Of a stretch of 64,000 bases of DNA, positions 1 through 9,010 are shown in pieces. A model generated the notes under the pieces. The model was not told where the DNA came from, ran no database searches, and saw only the letters and a program-made list of their open reading frames with translations. Source of the stretch: Flavobacteriales bacterium (lineage in GTDB: Bacteria > Bacteroidota > Bacteroidia > NS11-12g > UBA9320); NCBI GenBank assembly GCA_020635455.1, contig JACJZT010000007.1:62001-126000 (forward strand), in the 5' to 3' direction. A program made the translations under genes and the position numbers. The number at the start of each line of letters is the position of its first letter. The stretch's first letter is position 1.

Positions 1-210
1 ACATTTGGAGATGAAATAACCATAAACCTATGTTTTAAACCTAAGCAAGACACACCTGATAACAAAGATATTCTTGCAGAAAAGATTCAATCTGCATTAA
101 GGATAAAAATAACCACCAGGGTGGTTTCTAAGCTGAAGATTGAAAAAATGATGTGGCCAAAAGGAGCCAGAAAACCCGTTAAGTTCATCGATTACAGACC
201 TGCAGGATAG
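1..210 (+). CDS. C-terminal end of an adenylate-forming ligase (phenylacetate-CoA ligase-like), partial
   Basis: An open frame runs from the first base to a TAG at 208-210, giving 69 residues with no start in the window. The final stretch, RKPVKFIDYR, together with an upstream acidic/basic helix and TRVV strand, resembles the small C-terminal domain of phenylacetate-CoA ligase family adenylating enzymes, which usually end in a (K/R)xxRxxDxR-type tail. The catalytic core lies outside the window, so the substrate cannot be inferred. The next gene starts 13 bp downstream on the same strand, which suggests cotranscription. Confidence 0.5.
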   Translation, partial: TFGDEITINLCFKPKQDTPDNKDILAEKIQSALRIKITTRVVSKLKIEKMMWPKGARKPVKFIDYRPAG

Positions 211-223
211 AACACAGGAGTTT

Positions 224-1372
224 ATGAAAGAATTTGAAAAAATAAGACCTTATTACGATAAAGAAGTGCAAGAAGTAGTACAAAAACTTATTCAGGATGA
301 AATGTTCAATAAACTGGTTCGATACATTTGGCCGGACATTTCTCAGGAAACCATTCAGATGAAAGCCAAGCGGATAAAGACAGCATTTGATTTTCAACTT
401 GAATTCATGCATGGGGCCATAAATGAAATTGTTAAAAGATCTTCTACCGGATTAAGTTACTCAGGATTTGAAAACATTGAGAAGGGAAATGCACATTTGT
501 TTATTTCAAATCACAGGGACATCATGCTGGATTCTGCAATTTTACAAACAATACTTGTAGACGAAGGTCACGAAACATCGGAGATAACCTTTGGAGATAA
601 TTTAATGACACCGGGGTTCATAACCGAATTTGGTAAGATCAACCGTATGTTCACAGTTCAAAGAGAGGGAAACAGCAAGGAACTTTATGAAATATCCAAA
701 AATCTTTCTGCCTACATCCGACATACAATTTCAGAGAAAAAAGTTTCGATCTGGATAGCTCAAAGAAACGGTCGAACCAAAGATGGTAATGATTTTACTC
801 AAACCGGCCTGTTAAAAATGTTAAACATCAGCAATCAACGCAAAATGGCAGATGGATTCAAGCAATTGAATATTCTACCCATGTCCATTTCATACGAATA
901 CGAACCTTGTGATTTTCTAAAAGTCCGCGAGTCGTATCTGTCGTCATTGCACACCGTTTATAAGAAGGATGCGGATGAGGATATCAAAAGCATTGTAAAG
1001 GGTATTGAGCAACCAAAAGGGCGGATACACATTAGTTTAAGTAAACTGAAGGATGAAGAAGTGGATGAAATAAAAAAATATGACAATGACAATGAAAAGA
1101 TTAAAGTACTTACACAGATCATTGACAAGAAAATTCACGGAGGCTACCGCTTGTTCAAAACAAATTACATTGCATACGATCTATTGAAAAATTCAAGTCA
1201 GTACGATCATTTTTACTCAAAGGACGATCTTAGATCCTTTAAAGACTATATTGAAAACGGATTGAAAAAAATTGAGATCAACAACCCGGAAACCATAAAT
1301 TTAACACTGCAGATCTACGCAAATCCGGTCATAAATAAAATGGGGGCCGGAATTGCACTTGAGTCCATTTAG
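224..1372 (+). CDS. 1-acyl-sn-glycerol-3-phosphate acyltransferase family protein
   Basis: A 382-residue protein of the PlsC/glycerol acyltransferase superfamily, expected to transfer acyl groups to a (lyso)glycerolipid at the inner face of the cytoplasmic membrane. The NHRDIMLD block at residues 96-103 holds the catalytic His97. The next Asp residues are D99 and D103, so the spacing is not the classical HX4D. A second conserved block, WIAQRNGRTKDG at about 177-188, matches the phosphate-binding EGR.K region of the family. The protein is longer than plain PlsC (about 240 residues), with extra C-terminal sequence. An AGGAG lies 3 bp before the ATG. The exact acyl acceptor is unknown. Confidence 0.75.
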   Translation: MKEFEKIRPYYDKEVQEVVQKLIQDEMFNKLVRYIWPDISQETIQMKAKRIKTAFDFQLEFMHGAINEIVKRSSTGLSYSGFENIEKGNAHLFISNHRDIMLDSAILQTILVDEGHETSEITFGDNLMTPGFITEFGKINRMFTVQREGNSKELYEISKNLSAYIRHTISEKKVSIWIAQRNGRTKDGNDFTQTGLLKMLNISNQRKMADGFKQLNILPMSISYEYEPCDFLKVRESYLSSLHTVYKKDADEDIKSIVKGIEQPKGRIHISLSKLKDEEVDEIKKYDNDNEKIKVLTQIIDKKIHGGYRLFKTNYIAYDLLKNSSQYDHFYSKDDLRSFKDYIENGLKKIEINNPETINLTLQIYANPVINKMGAGIALESI

Positions 1373-1579
1373 GAAAGCAGCATCATTGTCCATATTTATG
1401 AACTCCCTTGCCGGGTATGTTTATACATAAAAAAAAATTGGGCATTTTTCTAAAAAAAAAATTTACATTTGAACTCAAGACTACTAAAATAAAAGATGAA
1501 ATATGTGAAAATTAAATTTGTGCTAAGCAAAAAATAACATAATTTTAATATTCAGAACATTTTATTGTATTTTTTTATA

Positions 1580-1587
1580 TAGTTTTG
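1580..1587 (+). promoter_or_regulatory. Possible -7 promoter element for the small gene at 1634
   Basis: TAGTTTTG fits the Bacteroidota -7 consensus TAnnTTTG and sits 46 bp before the ATG at 1634. No TTG is seen at the usual 19-21 bp upstream distance, so support is partial. The whole 1373-1633 gap is AT-rich and otherwise featureless. Confidence 0.3.
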
Positions 1588-1633
1588 TAAAGATTTTGAG
1601 AGAATAAGTTTAGGACTACCTAATTACGAGAAC

Positions 1634-1837
1634 ATGTTTACGATATTAATAGGATTGACCTTTTTCGGTTTCGATTTGTTGATGGAAAAGTATTTTAGAA
1701 AACGACCTTCCAGATCATTAAACGAAGCCATAAAGCTGGCGAACGCTTCTGACAAAACCTTGGCGATCAAAAAGGCGAACGGTTCCGGTATGTTTACAGC
1801 AAAACATGAAACCTCGTTAACCGAAGCCCGGGATTAA
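1634..1837 (+). CDS. Small hypothetical protein, 67 aa
   Basis: A short frame with an ATG start. The first 16 residues are hydrophobic (MFTILIGLTFFGFDLL), followed by a basic KYFRKRPSR segment and a soluble Ala/Lys-rich tail. It may be a small membrane-anchored protein with the positive patch on the cytoplasmic side. No family is recognised. It stands alone, with AT-rich gaps on both sides and a possible -7 promoter element upstream. It may not be a real gene. Confidence 0.4.
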   Translation: MFTILIGLTFFGFDLLMEKYFRKRPSRSLNEAIKLANASDKTLAIKKANGSGMFTAKHETSLTEARD

Positions 1838-1974
1838 GATCCGGCAACCTAAACATACTCAGGTACTTTTTACACAACATTTTTCCGGAAATTTTTTATC
1901 CATTCGTATTTTTATATGAATGCATGTAACACTCTTTTTCATATCTTCGTCTAAGTACCAAACGAAAGCCGGAT

Positions 1975-2526
1975 TTGGATGAGAAGATTCTTATAAAAGG
2001 TTGCGCAAAAGGAAAACCCGAAATCCAGCGAAAATTATATGAGCTATACGGGCCTCAACTTATGGGTATTTGTATGAGATACGCAGGAAACAGGGAAGAC
2101 GCCGAAGAAATATTTCACGATTCCTTTGTTAAGATCTTTAAAAACATTTCAAGCTTTAAAGGAGAAAGCGGTCTTAAAACCTGGATGTGCCGTATTGGGA
2201 TCAACACTGCCCTCGACCATTTACGAAAGCAAAAAAAGGCATTGTTTTTAGGACATATATCCGAACAAATGAGTGACATACCGGATCCAGATATACCGGT
2301 TGAAGTTAGTATAGAAGCGGAAACAGCTATGAAACTGCTCAAAGCCATGCCCGTTAACCAACAGGTGATCATCAATTTATTTGTGATAGAGGAAATGAGT
2401 CACAGAGAAATTGCCGAACAATTAAATATTACAGAAGAAGCATCCAGAGTGCAATTAAGCAGGGCCAAAAAAGCCCTGGCCAACGTACTCAATACAAAAT
2501 TAGCAAAAAATGAACACCAAAAATAA
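1975..2526 (+). CDS. ECF-type RNA polymerase sigma factor
   Basis: A 183-residue sigma-70 family protein of the extracytoplasmic function class. Region 2 covers about residues 20-90, with the DAEEIFHDSFVKIFKNI helix (-10 recognition and core binding). Region 4 covers about 120-172, with the helix-turn-helix SHREIAEQLNITEEASR. The only plausible start is TTG at 1975, giving MDEKILIKG, which aligns with the usual N-terminus of the family; the next in-frame ATG is too deep. Its 3' end overlaps the next gene by 17 bp. That gene encodes a membrane protein likely to act as its anti-sigma factor, the standard arrangement for envelope-stress or surface-signalling sigma factors. Confidence 0.93.
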   Translation: MDEKILIKGCAKGKPEIQRKLYELYGPQLMGICMRYAGNREDAEEIFHDSFVKIFKNISSFKGESGLKTWMCRIGINTALDHLRKQKKALFLGHISEQMSDIPDPDIPVEVSIEAETAMKLLKAMPVNQQVIINLFVIEEMSHREIAEQLNITEEASRVQLSRAKKALANVLNTKLAKNEHQK

Positions 2527-3823
2527 TCTTGACAATGCATTTAAAAAGGCATTTGAAGACTACCAAGTGCCTTTGAGAGAGGCCCAGTGGCAAAGGATTG
2601 AAGGTGCCGTAGCCAAAAATAAAACGGGTAAGAAATACCTTATCTTAGTAGCCGTTTTACTTATTAGTGCAAGCTCCGTATTAACCTATATTCTCACCAT
2701 GCACTTTAGCAACAAGGAACCTAAAATTTCACACGAACAGGTTTCTGCATCAGAGATCCTGAAAAATAATAAAACAAATATATTAAAGGACATTCCGGAT
2801 CAAATCAATGAAAGCAATAACTTAAAAAAGAACGACAGTAACGCAGCAATCGAAGATCAGGAAAAAATAAGCCCTGAAGTTTCAGGAAACAACAATAGAT
2901 ATGTAGCTGATCCAGACAGTAAAATGACTAAAGTTGAAGACAAGACAGAAAACCAAAAGTCACTGCTTGCATCGCCTTCTGTAACCGGAATTTCTATATC
3001 AAATCTTTTCGATAAGGATCCATCCATACTGAGTATGGGCCCTGAGCAAATTCAGGAAACAACAGGATCTATGAATCTAAATAAGCCCGCATTCAAAAAG
3101 GAAAATGAGGTTAAATCTCCAAAAGACTCAAAAATAGTGCTTTCGGCTGCAGCAGGTTATTCGAATCTGCGTATGAACGTAATCAATATTGAAAACCAAA
3201 ACATGCTTCATAAAGACACACGTAAGATCTTTGAAGAAACCAATAAAAATCTTAAGACCACATTTTTCAATCTTGGAGCAGATTTTTCGATATTGCCGGG
3301 CTTAAACATTGGTTTGAACACAGGCTTACAATACGTTAAGATTGCTTCGCCGGTAAATACCAGTTATACAATGAATGAAGTACCGTTTTACGATATTAAC
3401 CGAACCATTATAGGATATTATAACGTTGACAGCACCAATGCTACGGAGTTTAATTTAAATCAAACCAATACAACGAGCTTTATTAACATCCCCCTTAGAT
3501 TGAATTATGTTCTTCCTATAAATTTAAAATCAGAATTGTTAATTACTGCCGGAGCTAACTTTGCAGCCATAAGTCAGGCTAGTGGAAAAACCATTTCACT
3601 AAGCCGTTCTGAGATCCGGGAACTTAGTCAGAGTGATTTTAACAAATTCAGCATGGGTTTTCTGGGAGGTCTTCAATACAGTCATAAACTTGTAGACAAC
3701 TGGTGGCTTGGGTTTGAATCTCAGATCCTGAGCAATACGATCAAGTACCAATCCGGCCCCGGAAGCATTAACGCTAGTTTATCCGGATATAAATTGAACC
3801 TTATTTTAAAATACAAGCTGTAA
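2510..3823 (+). CDS. Probable anti-sigma factor with single TM helix and C-terminal outer-membrane barrel-like domain
   Basis: A 437-residue protein in three parts. A 40-residue soluble N-terminus (DNAFKKAFEDYQVPLREAQW) resembles the short cytoplasmic segments of Bacteroidota anti-sigma-like proteins. A transmembrane helix lies at about residues 43-64. A long Asn/Lys/Glu-rich linker runs to about 205. The C-terminal 230 residues have alternating amphipathic strands typical of PorT-type outer-membrane beta-barrels (for example GADFSILPGLNIGLNTGLQY) and end in LNLILKYKL. It overlaps the sigma gene and is 4 bp from the next gene. Anti-sigma function is inferred from context and layout, not from a recognised zinc-finger anti-sigma domain. 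Confidence 0.7.
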   Translation: MNTKNNLDNAFKKAFEDYQVPLREAQWQRIEGAVAKNKTGKKYLILVAVLLISASSVLTYILTMHFSNKEPKISHEQVSASEILKNNKTNILKDIPDQINESNNLKKNDSNAAIEDQEKISPEVSGNNNRYVADPDSKMTKVEDKTENQKSLLASPSVTGISISNLFDKDPSILSMGPEQIQETTGSMNLNKPAFKKENEVKSPKDSKIVLSAAAGYSNLRMNVINIENQNMLHKDTRKIFEETNKNLKTTFFNLGADFSILPGLNIGLNTGLQYVKIASPVNTSYTMNEVPFYDINRTIIGYYNVDSTNATEFNLNQTNTTSFINIPLRLNYVLPINLKSELLITAGANFAAISQASGKTISLSRSEIRELSQSDFNKFSMGFLGGLQYSHKLVDNWWLGFESQILSNTIKYQSGPGSINASLSGYKLNLILKYKL

Positions 3824-3827
3824 AACA

Positions 3828-6233
3828 ATGAAAAAATTAATTTCCATATTAACCCTAATTACAGTTTGCAACAGCGGCATGGCTCAAATCCAGCAGTTAA
3901 TGTCAAACCTTGGAAGAGGAATTAATGTAGATGTCCGTTGTTCGTGCGTTGATCCGGATGGCAACCTTATAGTTGGATACCTTGACAAAGGAAGGGATTC
4001 ACTGCAATTTGAACAATGGAGTCCTGCCACCAAGAACTGGAGTAAAATATTTAAAGTTCCGACATTACTTTCAGCCAAGTTAAGAAGTTTTCATTGTATT
4101 ACTTCTGACTCTCAAATATTTGTTAGCAGCTCCTTTCTTGACCAGGGTAAAATAAAAACCGGATTATTTATGGCTGAAGGGAAGTCTTCCAGATTGCTGA
4201 CCAATTTTGTATTTAAACAAGATGCAGGAGAAATAACAGATTTGAAATATATTGATAACCAATTGGTAATATTGGGAAATTTCGATAGCATTACCCTTGA
4301 TTCTTCATCCAAAGCAATTTCAAATGCAATTTTGTACGATGGAAAATCATTCAAATCCATGAATTTTGGCTTTAATCCGGATAAGTTTAAATTACTTGAC
4401 ATTCCCGCCAGTTTTTCTCACGACACCTTACTAATAGCAACCATCAACAACTCCATCTTATGTTATGATTTCCGCCAAAGTGGTAAATGGAGCATTCTTC
4501 AAAGTAATTTCGGTATTAAAAACCCAATATCCAGCATTACTGAAATTCGAAACAACTGGCTTCTTACCTTTTCTAATTCCGACACCATAGGAATCCTGAG
4601 CGGCAGAAGTTTCTTTGCGCGTTTGATAAAATCAAAACTTAATACACCTATTAGTGTGTTAAATACAAAGTATGGGATACTAATTGCAGAATCTGCACCT
4701 CAGGGACGAATTCTGTTGCTGGATAGTAACGACCAGGTACGACTTATATTCCAAAACGATAACCCATTTAATGTATGGTCGCAAATTACAAGTAACCAAA
4801 AACAATCTCACATATACTATTTATCTATTGCACCCATCGTTTACAGAAATATTAATTTTGGAAATGCCGTTCTTCTCAAGCCTGAATTGGGCAATGGTAT
4901 TGATTTTGACAAAATTGCCATTTATGCCTATTACGACCTTGACGAATCCAATTCACTCACTCAGGGTGATGAATTTCCGGAATATGCATTGGTAAGAAAC
5001 GTAACCTACGACCGATTGATCAAACTTAATAACGGGAAAGCCAATGATCTGGTTCCTTTTTACAATGATGTAGAATATGAACTCCTTTCCTTTAAAGATT
5101 CATTTTGCTTCAAATTGGTATTTAGCGGGAATGTACGCTCTAACAATACTGCACCAGGTGTAACCAGTGACACGATCTATTTTCCACTTCAGAGAATTAA
5201 GGAAGCGAATTTAAGAATTAAAGGATCCGGGCGAAGAAATGCCAGACTAGAAGATACGATCGATCTGTTTGTAGATGTAAAACAATATTTCTGTGGACAA
5301 AGAACAGATAACGTTAACATACAAATTGAACTTTTTCCCGGAACTGAACTTATTCGCTCAACGCCTAATTTCAGCTCGGGTTCAGGTAATGTTTATAAAT
5401 ACAATACTAGCATATCAAGTTTTAACTCAAACAAAAAGATTCTTTTAAAAGTGAAATATCCGGTTGGTACATTTAAAATTGATGATTGGGTTAAACACTA
5501 TGTAAGTGTGGATGCCAATATTGTGGAAGACCAAAGGGATAATCACGATAGTATTTTACAAAAACTTGTTTACAGTTACGACCCCAATGCCAAATACTGC
5601 ACACCTGAAGGAAACGTTCCGGATGAGTTTAAAACCATACGATATTATATCGAATTTCAAAATGAGGGTAATGCAGAAGCCAGACGCGTGATCATTGTAG
5701 ATACTCTGCAGGCTGTTGTTCCTGTCAGCGAATTTCAGATGATTAGTTGCAGCCATCCTTATTCAGTCTCCTTGGTCAATAATGTAGTAACCTGGACATT
5801 TGACAACATCAACCTGCCGCCAAAATCTTTAAATGAAACAGGGAGTCAGGGATACATTGTTTTCGAAGCCAGGTTAAAAAGAAAACTGGAAGTTGGAGAC
5901 AGCATAAAAAACAAGGCATTTATATATTTTGATTATAACGAGCCTATTCTTACAAATTTTGCCATTGTGTATAAAGGAAGTGAGAATAAGGAACCCAAGG
6001 ATTCTACAGAAAATTTTCTTGTTTACCCGAATCCTGCCATAAAGATATTAAACATAGAGAACACGTCACTCTTCAGTCAGGAAATTAGTGTTTATAACGT
6101 GATTGGTAAAAATACTCAGATATTCGTCCTAGCCCCACTTGAAACCAAGGAACTACCTGTTGATACCTGGGCCAGAGGTGTATATTTCATTCGTTCAGCC
6201 AAGGGCAGTATCTATAAGGTGCTGATCCAATAG
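3828..6233 (+). CDS. Secreted protein with conserved YDPN-type domain and T9SS type A sorting signal
   Basis: An 801-residue protein. A Sec signal peptide ends at about SGMAQ (residue 20). The N-terminal 350 residues are beta-rich and look propeller-like. The region near residues 580-715 (YSYDPNAKYCTPEG, YYIEFQNEGNAEA, IYFDYNEPI) is the DUF11-like repeat commonly found just before T9SS signals. Residues about 725-801 (FLVYPNPA, VYNVIGKN, ARGVYFI) form a type A T9SS C-terminal domain, so the protein should be exported across the outer membrane. It is the third gene of the sigma operon, only 4 bp after the candidate anti-sigma gene. Function unknown. Confidence 0.85.
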   Translation: MKKLISILTLITVCNSGMAQIQQLMSNLGRGINVDVRCSCVDPDGNLIVGYLDKGRDSLQFEQWSPATKNWSKIFKVPTLLSAKLRSFHCITSDSQIFVSSSFLDQGKIKTGLFMAEGKSSRLLTNFVFKQDAGEITDLKYIDNQLVILGNFDSITLDSSSKAISNAILYDGKSFKSMNFGFNPDKFKLLDIPASFSHDTLLIATINNSILCYDFRQSGKWSILQSNFGIKNPISSITEIRNNWLLTFSNSDTIGILSGRSFFARLIKSKLNTPISVLNTKYGILIAESAPQGRILLLDSNDQVRLIFQNDNPFNVWSQITSNQKQSHIYYLSIAPIVYRNINFGNAVLLKPELGNGIDFDKIAIYAYYDLDESNSLTQGDEFPEYALVRNVTYDRLIKLNNGKANDLVPFYNDVEYELLSFKDSFCFKLVFSGNVRSNNTAPGVTSDTIYFPLQRIKEANLRIKGSGRRNARLEDTIDLFVDVKQYFCGQRTDNVNIQIELFPGTELIRSTPNFSSGSGNVYKYNTSISSFNSNKKILLKVKYPVGTFKIDDWVKHYVSVDANIVEDQRDNHDSILQKLVYSYDPNAKYCTPEGNVPDEFKTIRYYIEFQNEGNAEARRVIIVDTLQAVVPVSEFQMISCSHPYSVSLVNNVVTWTFDNINLPPKSLNETGSQGYIVFEARLKRKLEVGDSIKNKAFIYFDYNEPILTNFAIVYKGSENKEPKDSTENFLVYPNPAIKILNIENTSLFSQEISVYNVIGKNTQIFVLAPLETKELPVDTWARGVYFIRSAKGSIYKVLIQ

Positions 6234-7094
6234 TTAATGAAAGACTTTTATACGGTACGATCTCTTAAATTCTTGTCCGGGAAGCAATAATAGAATTCCC
6301 TCCTTATCCCTTACATCCCCTTTAAAATTCAAATGATCAGCAAGACCATACCAGGGTTCGATGCAGGTAAAAAATGCCGATGGCTTTGACCATATTCCTA
6401 GATATGGCCACTCCTTAAAGTTAACTTCAACCCTATAAGAGTTTTTGGTATTTCTGATCGAAACCATATCGGATCTAAGGCCCTTAAAGATCAGTGCATC
6501 TTTTAAAAAAGTAAATTCTGTAATGTTAATTCGGCCGGGTGCATCGGAAACATCCACCTGACGATCACTAATGAAATTATCTTTCAGCGCAAGTGAGTTT
6601 AAGGCTTCCTCTTCACTAAACTGGAGATATGTGTTTTCGAGGTCCGGTATGTTAAAGGCAGGGTGTCCCCCAAAAGAAAATGGCATTTGAATATCATCCC
6701 AATTCTTAATAATAAATTCTGTAAACAATTCATTGTCAACCAGCGTATATACAAGATTTAGTTCAAATTCAAACGGAAACCTGAGTCGGGTATATGCATC
6801 AGGAGTTAAGACAAATTGGATCGAGTTATCGCTTAAAGGTTCGGCTTTAAAAACCATATCCCTTGCAAAACCATGTTGCTCGATGGTAAAGTTTTGATTA
6901 TCGAAACGGTATTGGAAATTTTTTAAACGGCCAACAAATGGAAAAAGAACCGGTGCATGTCTGGGCCACAAAGGTCCAGCCTGCCATATGAACTCCGTTG
7001 ATGTAGGAAGGTGTTGGAACGAGTTTAATTCAGCCCCTTTTGAATAGAAGGAGACCTTATAATCTCCCGAAAAAATATGGTATGTATCCGTCAA
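6234..7094 (-). CDS. Aldose 1-epimerase family protein (LacX-like)
   Basis: A 286-residue single-domain galactose-mutarotase fold protein. Conserved blocks are PVLFPFVGRL at about residues 49-58, EQHGFARD at about 73-80 with the first candidate catalytic His, and FGGHPAFNIP at about 143-152 with the second His. A late Glu-containing strand (CIEPWYG) fits the catalytic base position. The family interconverts alpha and beta anomers of aldoses or acts on sugar phosphates. The exact sugar is not predictable. Its stop codon abuts that of the convergent secreted-protein gene, leaving no room for a terminator. hppD ends immediately upstream, so the two are probably cotranscribed. Confidence 0.85.
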   Translation of the reverse strand: MTDTYHIFSGDYKVSFYSKGAELNSFQHLPTSTEFIWQAGPLWPRHAPVLFPFVGRLKNFQYRFDNQNFTIEQHGFARDMVFKAEPLSDNSIQFVLTPDAYTRLRFPFEFELNLVYTLVDNELFTEFIIKNWDDIQMPFSFGGHPAFNIPDLENTYLQFSEEEALNSLALKDNFISDRQVDVSDAPGRINITEFTFLKDALIFKGLRSDMVSIRNTKNSYRVEVNFKEWPYLGIWSKPSAFFTCIEPWYGLADHLNFKGDVRDKEGILLLLPGQEFKRSYRIKVFH

Positions 7095-8219
7095 TTAGAG
7101 ATTACCTCTTTTTGCCTGTTCTATCTCAATTGATTCGAAAAGGGCTTTAAAATTACCCTTACCAAACGATTTGGCTCCCTTACGTTGTATGATCTCGTAA
7201 AACAAGGTTGGGCGATCTTCAACCGGTTTGGTAAATATTTGAAGTAAATAACCCTCATCATCACGATCTACCAGAATTCCCAATTTTCTTAATGGTTCAA
7301 TATCTTCATCAATGTTGCCGACCCTGCTTAAAAGATCGTCGTAATAATTGTCAGGAATGGTAAGGAATTCGATCCCCCGGTTCTTTAATTTGGTAACAGT
7401 ATCAATGATATCATGTGTCGCAATGGCAATGTGTTGCACGCCTTCACCTTCATAAAAGTCGAGATACTCTTCAACCTGCGACTTCTTCTTACCTTCTGCA
7501 GGTTCATTGATGGGAAATTTTACATATCCGTTTCCGTTACTCATAACCTTGCTCATGAGAGCGGAATATTCGGTTGATATGTCTTTATCATCAAATGAAA
7601 GGATGTTCTTAAATCCCATAACATCTTCATAGAACTTGACCCAGGGGTTCATCCTGTTCCAACCCACATTTCCTACGCAATGGTCAACGTATAACAAACC
7701 TACCGGTTCAGGGTTATATTCCGGGGTCCATTTCTCATAGCCGGGCATAAATGGTCCGTTGTAATTATTCCTTTCAACAAATAAATGGACAGTATCACCA
7801 TAAGTATGGATACCGGAAAGACTAACTTCACCAAAACTGTCTTTCAGGGTTGTAGGTTCCATAAAAGACTTTGCTCCTCTTTTAATGGTTTGTTCGTAAG
7901 CATCGTATGCATCATCAACCCAAAGAGCCAGGGAGTGAACACCATCTCCGTGTTTTCGGATATGATCGTTCAAAACATGGGCCGAATTTAATGGTGTGGT
8001 TAAAACGATCCGCACTTTATTTTGTATCAAAACATACGAAACCCTGTCTTTAACCCCTGTTTCCGGACCGGCATAAGCCAGACTTTGAAAACCAAATGCA
8101 GATTTATAAAAATGAGCCGCTTGTTTTGCATTTCCGACGTAAAACTCTACAAAATCCGTTCCTTTTAAAGGTAAAAAATCAGTTTTAAGTTCAGTTCCAG
8201 TTTGTGTTAACGTTTCCAT
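7095..8219 (-). CDS. hppD: 4-hydroxyphenylpyruvate dioxygenase
   Basis: Converts 4-hydroxyphenylpyruvate to homogentisate in tyrosine catabolism, using Fe(II) and O2. Two vicinal-oxygen-chelate domains are visible. Counted from an upstream in-frame TTG at 8231, the expected iron ligands are H184 (DHCVGN), H267 (QHIAIA) and E346 (LFYEII). I chose the ATG at 8219 because the alternative TTG falls inside a -7 promoter element. The C-terminal helix (KGAKSFGKGNFKALFESIE) is the substrate-gating helix of the family. Homogentisate dioxygenase is not in the window. The gene ends directly against the aldose-epimerase gene and probably heads a two-gene transcript. Confidence 0.95.
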   Translation of the reverse strand: METLTQTGTELKTDFLPLKGTDFVEFYVGNAKQAAHFYKSAFGFQSLAYAGPETGVKDRVSYVLIQNKVRIVLTTPLNSAHVLNDHIRKHGDGVHSLALWVDDAYDAYEQTIKRGAKSFMEPTTLKDSFGEVSLSGIHTYGDTVHLFVERNNYNGPFMPGYEKWTPEYNPEPVGLLYVDHCVGNVGWNRMNPWVKFYEDVMGFKNILSFDDKDISTEYSALMSKVMSNGNGYVKFPINEPAEGKKKSQVEEYLDFYEGEGVQHIAIATHDIIDTVTKLKNRGIEFLTIPDNYYDDLLSRVGNIDEDIEPLRKLGILVDRDDEGYLLQIFTKPVEDRPTLFYEIIQRKGAKSFGKGNFKALFESIEIEQAKRGNL

Positions 8220-8228
8220 AATATTGTA

Positions 8229-8236
8229 CAAAGTTA
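8229..8236 (-). promoter_or_regulatory. Predicted -7 promoter element of hppD
   Basis: On the minus strand the sequence reads TAACTTTG, an exact TAnnTTTG match. It lies 9 bp before the ATG at 8219, which would give a very short 5' leader. No clear -33 TTG is seen at the normal distance. Confidence 0.45.
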
Positions 8237-8283
8237 AGTCTTAAAATAGGATAATTAAAACTATATGACAAAAATCAGGGTAT

Positions 8284-8310
8284 AAAAAAAGAGGCCAAAG
8301 CCTCTTTTTT
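8284..8310 (-). terminator. Intrinsic terminator of the ribosomal superoperon
   Basis: A perfect GAGGC/GCCTC stem (8291-8295 with 8300-8304) with a 4-base loop, flanked by seven A and six T. It is symmetric and can act in both directions. It lies 29 bp beyond the rplQ stop codon and should end the long minus-strand transcript before hppD. Confidence 0.85.
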
Positions 8311-8338
8311 CGGTGTTATATTTTAGAAACTACGATTC

Positions 8339-9004
8339 TTATTCTTCGCTTTTTTCTTCCTCGCCTTTGTTGGCTTCTTCCTCGGCGATCTCAGCAGCTT
8401 CGTCTTTTACATCAACAACTTCTTCAGCTACTTCCTCTGCTTTTGCTTCAACAACCTCTTCAGTTTTTGCTTCAACAATTTCTGCTGCATCCTCTACTAC
8501 AGTTTCTTCAGCAACTGCAGAATTGCTTTTCTTTTCAACTTTTGCTTCAGGAGTATCCGATTTGGTTTCCTTTTTGGCACTACCCCTTCTCGTTCTTTTA
8601 GCAGTAGCCGCTTCTTTCACTACAAGCTTACCACCTCCCAAAGTTTCGTTGAAATCAACAAACTCAATCATACACATCTCTGCATTGTCTCCAAGACGGT
8701 TACCGGTTTTGAGTATTCTTGTATAACCTCCGGGTCTGTCACCAATTTTATCGGCAACAGTACTAAAAAGCTCCTTCACAGAATGCTTATTCTGAAGATA
8801 ACTAAAAACGATCCTTCGAGAATGCATGTTATCATTCTTAGCCTTGGTAACCAGAGGCTCGATATACTTTCTCAGGGCTTTTGCTTTGGCAAGAGTTGTA
8901 AAAATCCTTTTACTGAATATTAATAAAGAAGCCATGTTCGACATCATCGCATGACGATGACTGGTGGTTCTTCCCAGTTGATTTATCTTATTTCCGTGTC
9001 TCAT
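8339..9004 (-). CDS. rplQ: 50S ribosomal protein L17 with long acidic C-terminal tail
   Basis: The large-subunit protein L17, last gene of the alpha part of the cluster. Residues 1-120 are a normal L17 (RHGNKINQLGRTTSHRHAM, GGYTRILKTGNRLGDNAEM). Beyond that are a basic linker at about 128-150 and about 70 residues almost entirely Glu, Ala, Val and Lys, making 221 residues against roughly 120-130 in most bacteria. The tail is presumably disordered. Bacteroidota L17 often has some extension, but this one is long. The frame stays open to a clean stop, and the start is 6 bp after rpoA ends. Confidence 0.97.
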   Translation of the reverse strand: MRHGNKINQLGRTTSHRHAMMSNMASLLIFSKRIFTTLAKAKALRKYIEPLVTKAKNDNMHSRRIVFSYLQNKHSVKELFSTVADKIGDRPGGYTRILKTGNRLGDNAEMCMIEFVDFNETLGGGKLVVKEAATAKRTRRGSAKKETKSDTPEAKVEKKSNSAVAEETVVEDAAEIVEAKTEEVVEAKAEEVAEEVVDVKDEAAEIAEEEANKGEEEKSEE

Positions 9005-9010
9005 GACTGA

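Noticed and set aside
8220..8231. Upstream TTG start for hppD
   Set aside because: It falls within an exact -7 element and adds four residues that the family lacks.
8313..8726. Ser-rich 137-residue frame opposite the rplQ tail
   Set aside because: It is the complement of the Glu/Ala-rich L17 tail; low complexity and no independent start context.
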